A DNA stretch of 64,000 nt from Abelmoschus esculentus. Taxonomy: Eukaryota; Streptophyta; Magnoliopsida; Malvales; Malvaceae. This document shows, in pieces, positions 26,231 to 37,887 of this stretch (positions are counted from its first letter, which is position 1; each line of letters begins with the position of its first letter). The translations under genes were made by a program, and so were the position numbers. A model generated the notes under the pieces. It was not told the origin of the DNA. It saw nothing but the letters and a program-made list of their open reading frames with translations, and ran no database searches. The DNA is taken from contig JAUCBN010000021.1 in the NCBI GenBank assembly GCA_035048815.1, positions 7,501 through 71,500 on the forward strand. Direction: 5' to 3'.

Positions 26231-26470
26231 TAAATTATATCATGGGTTTAGCTTACCACATTAACCATGATCTCATCCAATCATAACCACCATTTTACCA
26301 TTATCTTTCAAGTCATTTTTTTTCAACCAATAAATCTTCACTCATTTTTTTATATCATTAAAAAAATATTTTCAAAAAATTAAATTAATGATATAGATAA
26401 TTAACGATGAAATAAGTGATTTTCATTAGTTAGATTACTAACGTGGTCAACCGGACTATAATATAATCTT
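26231..26470 (+). mobile_element. MITE with ~32-bp imperfect TIRs
   Basis: The left end reads TAAATTATATCATGGGTTTA and the reverse complement of the right end reads AAGATTATATTATAGTCCGG; similarity continues through ACCACATTA versus ACCACGTTA. About 240 bp, non-coding, with a related relic inside the TBL gene at 14290-14505. Confidence 0.6.
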
Positions 26471-26643
26471 TCCTTCTCTAACTTATTTTATTAAACGCAT
26501 AAAAGGGTTTAATTAATGTTATGCAATTGAGAGAAACTCTAGTTTACTTCTCACGTACAAGAGTTGACCTTATCAAGTTACCCCTTGTCTTAGCACAGAC
26601 TCTATAATCTGTCTATCATTGTCATAAAAAATAAATCAAAATA

Positions 26644-26972
26644 TGGTTTTGGTCTTCCACTATGATTAAATTTGGAGTTAATCTATATATTTTAATTTAG
26701 TAAAATCTGACCCTTTAATTTTACTATATCATTAGCTAGTTCACGTAATGGTTAAAATTTTAATACCATGTTGTTTTAAATAATAGACACCTTTTAACTC
26801 ATTATGATGACATAGGATTTTTGTGTTGAATGAATGTTTTAAGGGAAAAAATGCCTTATCATTTTAATCATAATAGCAAACAGAGTTAACTCTTTGTACT
26901 AACCAACCAGTGACATTCTAGAAATATATCAAATTAAATCTCTAATTTCAGTATGGTAAAGGGACCAAAACA
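26644..26972. mobile_element. Possible MITE with TTTTGGTC ends
   Basis: The left end reads TTTTGGTCTTCCACTATG and the reverse complement of the right end reads TTTTGGTCCCTTTACCATAC, giving short imperfect inverted repeats. Its right end lies about 60 bp past the LBD stop codon, in the likely LBD 3' flank. Ends are uncertain. Confidence 0.35.
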
Positions 26973-27030
26973 AACATTGACCTTAAAATATAATAAAATA
27001 AGACTAAAAACGGGGAAGCCATTTTTTAAA

Positions 27031-27812
27031 TTAAGAAATGATCTCTCCAAAGATGCTCTCTCGTTTGAGAGAGTCATGAATATTTACAGTAGTAGTAGTA
27101 GAAGAAGAATTAGCAAAGTTGAAGTAGTGATTATGGAGAAGAAAAGATTTGTCATCAACAACTTGGTCCGATAAAATTTGAGGGCTAGTTGGCACAATGG
27201 GATCTTGCTGCATTTGGATGCACACTATTTCAGCTTGTGCCATAGCTAGCTGCATTTGAAGCTGAGAAACCTGGTTCTGCAAATAAGATATGGCCCCTAC
27301 ACATCCATAAACCGGGTCTCTCACCCTTGCATTTGCCTCATATACCAAACTACTACTCACTGCATCTGCCCTTTGCTGCACTGGAAGCTCCTGGTTCAAA
27401 AATCTCAATCCATTAGTAACTTTAAAAATACAGGAACAAAGTTGCTTAACATTAGACATGTAGAGACCTATTAAAAATATTGGAGGTCAAGGCTTAATTT
27501 GTTTAATTTTTAAACTTCCAAGGACCAAAAATTTTGGGGTCAGGACGTCTCCTAAGCTCAAAAGAAAACAAATTAAGCTACTTTTACGCGACGGGTGTCT
27601 GTAATATTGATTAAAAAGAAGATTATAGTCTTATAAAGATGACTTCTTTTAAGAACCTGCAACATTTTGCTGACATTGCTAGCACCGAAAACCTTGTGAA
27701 CGATGGCGAACTTGTGGGGATCATCGGAAGGGAAATAAGGTGCAAAGATGCAGTCCTTGGCGCAGCGGCGACGGAGCAGCTTGCAGGAAGCGCAAGGCGA
27801 ATTTCCTCCCAT
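27031..27812 (-). CDS. LBD12: LOB-domain transcription factor, LBD12/ASL5-like
   Basis: Two exons on the minus strand, 27812-27657 (52 codons) and 27390-27031, separated by a GT..AG intron at the position classical for LBD genes (after KMLQ); the product is 171 aa. The LOB domain spans residues 5 to ~105: the CxxCxxLRRRCxxxC zinc block (7-21), the GAS block with FAIVHKVFGAS, the invariant RDPVYGC segment, and the leucine-zipper-like coiled coil (YLQNQVSQLQMQL). This is a class I nuclear DNA-binding regulator of lateral organ and meristem development. The tail, with an LLHN segment and a DSLKRES end, resembles Arabidopsis LBD12. Oddity: the GAS block reads AVSSSLVYEA, one serine more than family members I know, encoded by three consecutive AGT codons. 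Confidence 0.92.
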
Positions 27813-27975
27813 AGTTTTGGGAATTAATCAAAGTTGATTTGTTGGTGAAGAAAACTAGGAAAGAAACGAAACAAGTTAAGGTAAGGTTAGAACTAGAAGT
27901 TTATCTGCTGGGAAGGAAAGGATGCAAGCTTAGTTAAATTAGAGTTGAGGAGAAGTAGCCGAGAGGGTACGCATA

Positions 27976-27981
27976 TTTATA
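27976..27981 (-). promoter_or_regulatory. Candidate TATA box of the LBD gene
   Basis: TATAAA on the minus strand, about 165 bp upstream of the LBD start codon. Position is plausible; not verified. Confidence 0.4.
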
Positions 27982-27989
27982 ATGGCCCA

Positions 27990-29190
27990 TGAACGTGTGT
28001 GACAAAAGATCAAACCACTTGAAGAAATAGTAATTAATATCAAGGCTTAAAAAATGAATTAACTATTGTATCACACTACTAATATCCAAGCTGTCAGATA
28101 AATCTTTGGCAGTACATGTAAATATTTTATGGTTAATTGTATATAGTTTTATATATTATTAACGAATTAAATAATGATATAATATTTATTAATAGATTAA
28201 TCTAAGTAATAAATAGTTTGATATAATTTAAGTATGTTTTGAGTTTGTAATTTTGTGTATATAAAAAATTTTTATTAGGTAAATCACCTACCAAAATCAA
28301 ATGTACAACGCGGGTTAGTTTGTCCCTTAAAAATTATATATAATTTAAAATATATTTTTTATTTTTTATTAAAAATCTATTTTTGACCCTATACAATTTT
28401 ATAAGATCATCACTCACAATTCTATAGGTTCATCATTGATTTAAAATCTTGTATGTCTCTATCAGTATGAATTAATCAAGATAAAACTTTAAAAAATAAA
28501 AAAAATAATGTAATATTTAAAATTTTTAAAAATAATATAATACTCCTCAAATTTTGTCGGTAACTAGAATTATATTTCTTGATTTCGTATGGGTCCAAAA
28601 GAGAAGCATTGGGTATCTAAAGTCCCAAAATCTTAGCAAAATAGTTAAGTGTTAAGTTTTTTTTTATTACTCCTAAGTTGTGAATTTCTTTTTTATATTT
28701 TAATTTATTATTTTTAATACTATATTTTCCAACTGTTGATACTTTTAACTCAAATGCGAGGAAACTTGCCTCCAAAAGTTTGCTATTTGCCCTTATAACG
28801 TGGGTAAGTAGTAGATTTTGTCAGAGGTCGAATTTAAGAGGACTGCTGGATTCATAGTCCCGTAAAATTTTGAAAAATTAGAATTTATTACCTTAAATAT
28901 TTTTTAAAAATAAATATTTAAAATTAAATTATCTTTTATAATTTTTAAAAATTTTCATTAAGTCTCTCAAAATTTTAAAACTCTTAGTTAGGCCCATTTT
29001 TCTTTTGTTTAAAAATTTAAATTATACCTTCATTTTCTTTAAAATTTCAGTTGAAACCTTTATTTAAAAAAATTAATTAAATTGCTTTAAATTATTCATC
29101 AATTTCACCATTGAATTTAGTTATTGTTCTCTAATTTGATTATTTTAAGTCCATGTAAATTAAATATTATTCATTATCTAATCACCGGTT
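27990..29190. other. LBD upstream region and AT-rich spacer
   Basis: No gene or clear repeat seen. This stretch includes the LBD promoter region and ends where the LARD-like element begins. Confidence 0.5.
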
Positions 29191-29196
29191 TTGGTC

Positions 29197-30310
29197 CGGG
29201 GAGTCACCACCAATCATTTTTATGGTACGATTGGAACACCAAATAACAAATTTACGAACCAGAGTTGGATTCAGGAGTCTGTTACGTGTAGGGAAGGGTG
29301 AGCACCCCACAACGCCCAAAATTAGTACCTATCGGTTACAAAATATTTTATATAAACGAAAATATTAATTCAGCATTAAAATCTGCGATCCGAAAAGAAA
29401 ATTGGTTAGTAAATATTCAATAAAAACAATAAAAAGTAACAATAAACATGTTAATAACAATTTTGGAAAATACTATGGACCAAATCTGCAAAAAACAAAA
29501 ACATGGGGTTAGTATAGTAGAAATATGGTCTTGACTATCGACACCAAAATAGTGCCGTTTTGTGTGGGACATAAAGCCCCATTTTATATTTTTTTGGCTC
29601 ACTTGCTTCTTCTCCCACAGATCAAGGGATAGAGCTTCATATGAAGCTCTTAATCTCTCTGAGATTTCCGGCGTCAGATCACCGTCATTCATCGTCGGCC
29701 ACCGCGCAGGCCGCCGTTGTCAGTCACAAAAATCAAAAAGCTCACACTTTTCCGAAACATTTCGATGCCCTCATCCCGAATTCGGCCTTAGATTTTCAAG
29801 AAAACAAGCGTACAAGAGTAGATCTAAGAACAAAGATAAGTCGAATCTATATTTTCTCTTTTTTATTTGCTTCCGATCTTAAGCCTCTCTTTTGTTTCTT
29901 TTTGGTTTTGATATGGTGGATATTGGATGTATTTTTTTCGTTTGAATCTTTCTCTTTTCATTCGATTTCGTGTTTTTCTGATTATATGTTTGATTTGGGT
30001 TTTATATACCCATTAAAATACATAAAATATTATAAGATTTTTTAGATCTGATGTTTTTTCTGATATTGTAGGGAGGTGGGGCGGTGGATCTGACATTTAG
30101 GCGGTGGCCGGTCCTCTCCCTCAATGGTTGAGCGACACGTGGCAGCTAGGGTGGCGGCTGGTGACGACGGCGGCTGCAACAACCAGGGTTAGGGTTATTA
30201 GGATTTTGTTTTGTTTGTAATTAGGGTTATTGGGTATGGGTTGTATTATGGGTTATTGGGTATGGGTTATTGTAATGGGTTTAATAACCCAGATGAAATG
30301 GGTTAATACA
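29197..30310 (+). repeat. 5' LTR of the LARD-like element
   Basis: It aligns with 34219-35345 at both flanks: from GGAACACCAAATAAC (29232) to about 29528, and again from CTCATCCCGAAT (about 29771) to TTAATACA (about 30310). The block between, about 29529-29690, has no counterpart in the other LTR. Confidence 0.75.
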
Positions 30311-30959
30311 ACTGCCCCTCTTTGCTCATTGTTGTGTAACGACAATAGAGTAAATATAAAGAATAACTCATTTTATTTGGCATGGTTTAGGGTTTTTTTT
30401 GAATGGTAATGGTTCTTTTAGGTAAGGTCAGGGTACTTTTGGTAAGATTGGGATCTGTTGGTAAGGTTTAGGGCTCTTTTGGTAAGGTTGAGATTCTTTT
30501 GGTAAGATTGAGGTTCTTCTTGGTAATGTTGAGATTCTTCTTAGACACCGCTTCTTTCTTCTGGAGCTTGACTAGATCTACTCCACCGCTCTTGTACGCA
30601 AAATCTTCAAAATAATGTTCTGTTGAGGAGAACAAAAGTTGCGGCTGAACCGTTGAAGGAGACAAATTAAGCTTGGCTTGCTACAACACTCATGATGTTG
30701 TTATCTTTGGAGAAAACATGATCTAGCTACAACATTGACAAATAAAAAAGGTTGCCAAGCTGGATTCAGCTGCATCCGATGAAGAAGTATGATCTGACAT
30801 ATATTTTCTTCTTCTTTTTATTCTTTTTCTAGAAGACATATAATATCTATAAGTACAAAATTTGGTCTAGTTATACCATCAACGGTAAAACAAGACCGAT
30901 CAAACTGTGATATGGTTACGCCATCAACGATAGAAGGAGAACTTGTTAGATTTGGTCGA

Positions 30960-31500
30960 AGAGGTAAGACTTGAAGCGTAAGGTTGAATCTTTTTCACAC
31001 CATCAATGGAGGGGTAAGATAACATTTCAGAAACTTGGATCTTACTCTGCCATCAACGGAGAAATAGGATTGAACTTCAATGATTTAGATCTGGCCACAC
31101 CATCAACGGGGACAATATCAAGTTTCAGGAACTTAGATCCTACTCCGCCATCAACGGAGAAATAAGATTGAACTTTAGTGATTCAGATCTGGCCACACCA
31201 TCAATGGGGACAAGATCAAATTTCAGCAACTAAGATACTACTCCGCCATCAACGAAGAAGTAAGATTGAACTTTCGTGATTCAGATCTGGTCACACCATT
31301 AATGGAGGGGTAAGATAACATTTCAGCAACTTGGATCCTACTCCGCCATCAACAAAGAAGTATGATTGAACTTCAGTGATTCAGATCTGGCCACACCATC
31401 AACAAGGACAAGATCGAATTTCAGTAATTTAGATCCTACTCCGCCATCAATAGAGAAATGAGATTGAACTTCAGTGATTAAGATCTAGCCACACCATCAA
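30960..31500 (+). repeat. Tandem array, ~98-bp period
   Basis: The phrase GATCTGGCCACACCATCAA recurs at 31088, 31186, 31284, 31384 and 31482 with small changes, a spacing of 98-100 bp. Each unit also carries a second ACTCCGCCATCAACGGAG-type half. Confidence 0.9.
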
Positions 31501-32450
31501 CAGGGACATGATCGAATTTCATTAATATGGATCCTATTACACCATCAATGGAGAAACAAGACTGAGTTGGATCTATCCACTCCATCAACGAAGGGGTAAG
31601 ATCAAGTCTGCATCATACTGCACCATCAATGGAGAAGCATGATTGAATGGGATCTGGCCGCACCATCAATGGGGACGAGATTAAGTATGTAATTTAAATC
31701 CTACTACGCCATCAACGGATAAATAGAATTGAGTTGGATCTATCCACTCCATCAATGGAGGGGGTAAGATTAAGTCTGGATCATACTACGCCATCAACGG
31801 AGAAGCGTGATTTAATTGGATCTGGCCAACATCAATAGGGACGAGATTAAGTATATAATTTAGATCCTACTATGCCATCAAAGGAGAAGCAGGATTTCAG
31901 TTGGATCTATCCACTCCATCAACGGAGAGGGTAAGATCAAGTCTGGATCATACTACACCATCAATGAAGAAGCATGATTGAATTGGATCTGGCCACACCA
32001 TCATTAGGGACGAGATCAAGTTTGTGATTTGGATCCTACTACGTCATCAATGGAGAAACATGACTGAATTGGGATATATCCACTCCACAAGTGAAGAGGT
32101 AAGATCAAGTTTGGATCATACTACGCCATCAATGGAGAAGCATGATTAAATGGGATCTGGCCACACCATCAACGGGGACGAGATCAAGTCTATGATTTGG
32201 ATCCTACTACGCCATCAACGGAGAAGCATGACTGAGTTGGATCTATTCACTCCATCAATGGAGGGGTAAGATCAAATATGGATCATACTACGCCATCAAC
32301 GGAGAAGCATGATTGAATGAGTTCTGGCCGCACCATCAACGGGGATGAGATCAAGTTTGTGATTTGGATCATACTGCCCTATCATCGGAAAAGCGGGACT
32401 GAATTGGATCTATCCACCCCATCAACGGAGGGGTAAGATCAAATCTTGAA
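31501..32450 (+). repeat. Tandem array, ~168-bp period
   Basis: The same anchor phrase recurs at 31651, 31819, 31986, 32154 and about 32321, a spacing of 167-169 bp. These units add a third module (GGATCTATCCACTCCATCAA) absent from the 98-bp units. Confidence 0.9.
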
Positions 32451-32879
32451 AGTCTTAAATATCTAATTCGAAAGGTCTTCAATTGATATCATATATCTTT
32501 TTTGTATTTGTCCTAAATACAAAGGGATCAACGGATTTAATATGCCTTTATCGGTAGTCGTTTGCTTTGGGCTAGCTGTACCATTACTCTGGGTACAATC
32601 AGTTGGTACAAAGGATTTAATTCTTTGACCATTTATAATAATGGATTTCAATGGACATTTAAATGGTCCTTATCAATGTATTTTTCTCAAATGCACAAGG
32701 ATTAACGGATTTGTTTTGCCTTTACCAGTAGTTGTTTGCTCCAGGCTAGTTGTATCATTCCCCTGGTACAATCAGTTTGAACCAATCACAAGATTGAATT
32801 TTTTCAAAGGATTTATCTTCATTCGACCATTCGCGAAAATGGATTTTTGAAGGACATTTGAATTGTCCAATGTCTTGTT

Positions 32880-33062
32880 TCTGCATGTCTTTTTCAAATC
32901 TTCATTTCATTTTTCATTTTCATATCATTTTTCCATCCTTTTCCATTTGCATTTTCCATCATTCATTATTTTTTTTCATTCATTTTTCTATTTTTTCCAT
33001 TTGCATTTTCTATCATTCATTATTTTTTATTTTTCATTTTTCATTTTTTCATTTTTTTATTC
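32880..33062. repeat. TTTTCATT-rich low-complexity tract
   Basis: A pyrimidine-rich stretch of repeated CATTTT and CATTCATT words within the LARD interior. The open frames over it are compositional artefacts. Confidence 0.75.
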
Positions 33063-34218
33063 GCATGTACTATGTGTACAAATATGTAAAAACGAGATCT
33101 GCATGAAGATCTAACCTTCAACATAGCCACCGAAAGGGCAAAGTTCTAACAAAATTGACCTACCACCATTGATGGAAGTGACATTGGGAAAAATTCGTTT
33201 CTGCTACTCTATAATGGGTAGTTAGGACCTGAAAAGAAAAATAAAACTTTTATTAGTTACTATTCAAAATTTTGGAGTCATTACCTGAAAATTTTGTGTT
33301 ATTTTAGCCTTATCGGGACCAAAGGTTGGTCATCGTGTTGTTACCCCCTGATTAAGGTCATTCGGTCTCTTCTCTAGACTTGTTTATATGTACAAGCAAA
33401 AATATGTGCATCATGAATGCTCAATGTATGTCAAGTCCGAACGCATGATGTCTAAATGCAAACTATTTGAATACATGAATGACATGATTTTTGCTTTCAA
33501 AGGATGTCCCTAATTTATGCTCGATGCATGTTTAATCTAAATTTATGGTTTGTAAATGCAAAATGCTTGAATGCATGAATTCCATGATTTTTCTTTTTTA
33601 AAGGATGCCCCTGACTCCACTGGTCATAATGGGTTCTAGATCTTTCATGTGCAATGATACCCAAACTTCTTTGATTTGACCATCTTTATTGGAATCTCTT
33701 TCCTGGGTGGATGCATTATGTGAGCCTAATCTAAAGGCATGATGTTTTTCATGTATGTATGAACCTAGATGCAAAATGATTTCAATGTATGCATATATGT
33801 GACATGATTTTTGTTGTCTCAAAAGGGATGCCCCAAACTATGCTGGTCTGAGCAATTCTCGTTCTAGTGATGCCCAAATCTTCCCTTGGATTTGATCATT
33901 TTTTAGTCCATAATTCAGGAAGTATGCTTCAACGTCTTTATCTTAGACTGCTTCTGGTAGATATGAATTTAGCCTTAGATGTATGTCTTTCCTCGTAGGG
34001 CTCTTACTATCCTCACGAATGTGTCACGTTGCCCCTCAGTCAAGTTCGCATATTGGTGCAGTCTATTGGGATATATAAGTCTGGTTGAGTAGTGAAATCT
34101 AACATTTGAAATTCATCGAAAAATACCCTTAGACTGGGTTTCATATGTGTTTTTTGTGGAGTGAGACCGTTCGACCTTTGCTTCATCTGATATTGTTGGC
34201 GCGGGACATCCCGGGGAC

Positions 34219-35345
34219 CGATTTGAACACCAAATAACAAGTCTGCGAACCAAAGTTGGATTCGGGATTCTGTTACGTGTAGGGAAGGGTGAATACCCCC
34301 ACAACGCCCAAAATTAGCATATATCGGTTACAAAATATTTTATATAAAAGAAAATATTAATTCGGTACTAAAATCTGTGATCCCAAAAGAAAATTGGTTA
34401 GTAAATATTTAATAAAAACAATAAAAAGTAACAATAAGCATGTTAATAATAATTTTAGAAAATACTATGGACCAAATCTGCAAAAAACAGAAACATGGGG
34501 TTAGTATAGTAGAAATATGAACTAAAATCAAATCAAATAAAAGTATTGAGCCAAAATTAGCGAAAACAGTGATTAAAATTGAAGACAAAACAAACTGTGT
34601 AGCCAAAACGTGAACAAGCTAGAAGCACAGAGACCACGCATGTAATTTCCCTTTTTTCGCGGGTTGATGCGCGGGTCAGGTCCTAGTTCGGGTTTGATCC
34701 ACGGGTCAGAGCTCCAAAACGACGTTATTTTAGGCCATGACTATCGGCCTCATCCCGAATCTGGCCTTATATTTTCAAGAAAATCAAAAAGCTCACACTT
34801 CTCCGAAACGTTTTGATTCCCTCATCCCGAATCTGGCCTTAGATTTTCAAGAAAACAAGCGTACAAGAGTAGATCTAAGAACAAAGATAAGTCGAATCTA
34901 TATTTTCTCTTTTTTATTTGCTTCCAATCTTAAGCCTCTCTTTTGTTTCTTTTTGGTTTTGATATGATGGATATTGGATGTATTTTTCATTCGAATCTTT
35001 CTCTTTTCATTCGATTTCGTGTTTTTCTGATTACATGTTTGATTTGGGTTTTATATACCCATTAAAATACATAAAATATCATAAGATTTTTTAGATCTGA
35101 TATTTTTTCTGATATTACAGGGCGATGGGGCGGTGGATCTGACATTTGGACGGTGGTCGGTCCTCTCCCTCAATGGTTGAGCGACACATGTCAGCTAGGG
35201 TGGCGGTTGGTGGCGATGGCAGCTGCAACAACCAGGGTTAGGGTTATTAGGATTTTGTTTTGTTTGTAATTAGGGCTATTGAGTATGGGTTGTATTATGG
35301 GTTATTGTAATGGGTTTAATAATCCAGATGAAATGAGTTAATACA
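34219..35345 (+). repeat. 3' LTR of the LARD-like element
   Basis: Direct-repeat partner of 29197-30310. It carries its own central block (about 34520-34745) unrelated to that of the first LTR, and a short internal duplication in which CTCATCCCGAATCTGGCCTT occurs at about 34748 and again at about 34821. Confidence 0.75.
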
Positions 35346-37200
35346 CACTATATCGTTTTTTTTTTGGATAAGTACATTATATTTTTTTAGTTAGTACTGA
35401 CATTAAGATATTTTAATATATATATAAAAAATAAAACTGACTAAATTAGTGTAAAAAATCAAATATATTACGATTAATAGTAAAATTTGACCACTTCTAA
35501 AGGTTGTGATTGCAAAGAAGTTCATTTTTTATTTTATTTTTGTCATTTTAAAGAAAAACTAATTCTTTATTAGTAAAAGGTATAATTTACATAAAATTTT
35601 ATCAACGTACTGGGGAGTGGGGATTGTAACTTAGGGATGGTAACGGGGTAGATTGAGATAAGGTTTTGATCGTTTTGATTTCGAAAATTAATATATTTGT
35701 ATATATTTTCTACCTAACATGTATATTTGTATATCTCTTTCACAATATTATATTTTAACTCTCATAAGAATTTCAATTCAATTTCTATTCAACATAAAGG
35801 TCATACTTTAACAATTTGGGAGAGTCCCCCGTGAGCTAAATGCTCATCAATCTTATCACACGATCGTCTAGTTGTTTGCCATATCTGTTGGTCCATTATT
35901 TAAAAGAAGTGCATGTATTGACCAAGTCAATACACTTGTAACAAACTTTTATGTTATATATTTTATAATTCATATTTAGAGTTTATTAATTTAGCCCCTT
36001 GTTTAGCAAAAACAATAATTGGAAAACTAGCTTCTGTTTATTATCTGTGACTTCTTATACTCCATAGATTCAAAAGCTACACTATATGTCAGTGTTACCA
36101 TATTGAGACAAAGATTTATCCACGTAAGTAGGTTTTTTACCATAGAAAAATAAAAGGATAAACTAGTAAATTAAAATAGATTACACCGTTTACTTTTGTT
36201 ACATTAAGATATAATATAATATAATATAATAAACTTCAGGTTCAATGTAAGTACTTCAATAGTTCAAATTAAAATTTTCTTAACAACAATTTTAAAGTAA
36301 AATATATAGATTTAATGATTTATTTGTTTAAAGACTTCGAATTAATCATTTTAACATAACTTTAAAATATCATTTCATTAAAATTAACTTAATACAAAGA
36401 CTAAATCTACAATGTATACATTATTTATGAACTAATAAAAAATTAGCCATGTATTACGTAAATAACTTCAATTTAACATGATAAAAAAAACAATACCATT
36501 AAAAATTATGATGCTTGTTATTTAACGTATAAGGTCCAACCTACTCTTACAATAGTCTCGTGTGTTTAGAATTTGATCCTGGGGCAGAGCTCCTTGGCGC
36601 TTAAAGACTCTAGACTATGTTATATAATTAGAATATGCGAGATAAATAATTTTATCTTTATAAATATAAATATTTAAATTAGAAAATGTAAGAATTTATG
36701 GAATATATAATCGAGTAGGAATTATAGACTAAAGAAGAATGATCTTGTATTATATATTTTTTTTATTTAATAGATCTTTATATTTTTTTTCAATTCAATA
36801 TATCAACCTTTACATATATGATCAATCCTGATTTTGTCCTTGATTTGACCCATATTATAAATTAAAGTCGAACTATTAAATTAATGTTCAAATTGACCGA
36901 AAAATCAAATTACTATGGAATTAGTATTTTGTAGGCCGTATTCTCTTCTAAGATCATTCTATATTCTCAATATGTTTTTAGGATGAAAACACTATAAGGA
37001 CGGTTGGGAGATATCTCAATTCTACTAAAGATAATTAAATATATATCAAATATTTATCTTATAATATCATTTTTGTATTCTTATTTCTGCCTTTGTATAT
37101 ATTTATATTTATGCAAACTACCCGATATTTTTTTTCTAGTGATATTAACTTAAGCTGATCGGCTAGAATCGAATACTGACGATATTTGAAAACTACCATG
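35346..37200. other. AT-rich intergenic DNA, no gene seen
   Basis: No coding signal. A short (ATAAT)n run lies near 36210-36230. Confidence 0.55.
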
Positions 37201-37887
37201 TGTTGGAAATATGTAATGCTTGAATTTCACACTCTGTTTTTATAGGTTGTATGAGAGCAATTCAGTTGATTTAAAATTCAAAGAGAATTTTAAATACTTA
37301 ACTGAATAAATTTAATAACAAAATATCCGAGATTTAAATGAATATTTTCGGTTATAAAATCTACTATTTTTAGATAGATATTAACAGATTATCTGAGATT
37401 TAATTAAATTTTATCTGTTAATAAATCTAATTTTGAATAGATTTTATCCGAGATTTAAATGGATATTTTTGGTTAGCAAATCTACTATTTTTGGATAGAT
37501 ATTATCTAATTTAAATTTAAATTTAAATTGAAATCAGATTTTATTTGATTCTCGGATAGATTTGCCCTTGCTTTCAACCTATAAATAAGATGTTTTTCTC
37601 TCATTTTTAATCATCTCATTCAGAGTTCATCTGTGTTACTTGAGAGAGAATTAGAGAGCATCATTTTGTTCGACTCCGGTTCCGACGATCATTTCCTCTA
37701 CAGTCTACTCCAAACTTTGGGTGTACACTGTTTGGAGGACCACCTTCGGGGGACAACCGCCTAAAGTAGCGAGCACACACATCGGAATGGCCTCCATATC
37801 ACGACACGGTCTAATTATTTTTCAGTTCGTTCATTTTATTTTTTCTGTCAGTGTTAATGTCCTATTTTACAGTCTATTTAACCAACA
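37201..37887 (+). mobile_element. Solo LTR (plus), partner of 17391-18099
   Basis: It starts TGTTGGAAATATG and ends ACCAACA, and is homologous throughout to the solo LTR at 17391-18099 in opposite orientation. The flanks CCATG (37196-37200) and CGATG (37888-37892) form a 5-bp TSD with one mismatch. A CTATAAATAAGA TATA-like box lies near 37580. Confidence 0.85.

Larger units (their letters stand above)
29197..35345 (+). mobile_element. Non-autonomous LTR retrotransposon (LARD-like), Tat/Ogre-style LTRs
   Basis: Two direct repeats of about 1.1 kb (from ~29197 and ~34219) flank ~3.9 kb without any gag or pol similarity. The interior is mostly tandem arrays (30960-32450). The LTRs carry the motif family GGAGTCxGTTACG...GGGAAGG...CACCCC also found in the LTR at 47676, a style I associate with Tat/Ogre gypsy elements. 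Large internal non-coding sequence with LTRs defines a LARD. Exact ends and TSD were not resolved. Confidence 0.7.

Noticed and set aside
32858..33114. Phe/His-rich open frames of about 82 codons
   Set aside because: They are translations of the TTTTCATT low-complexity tract.
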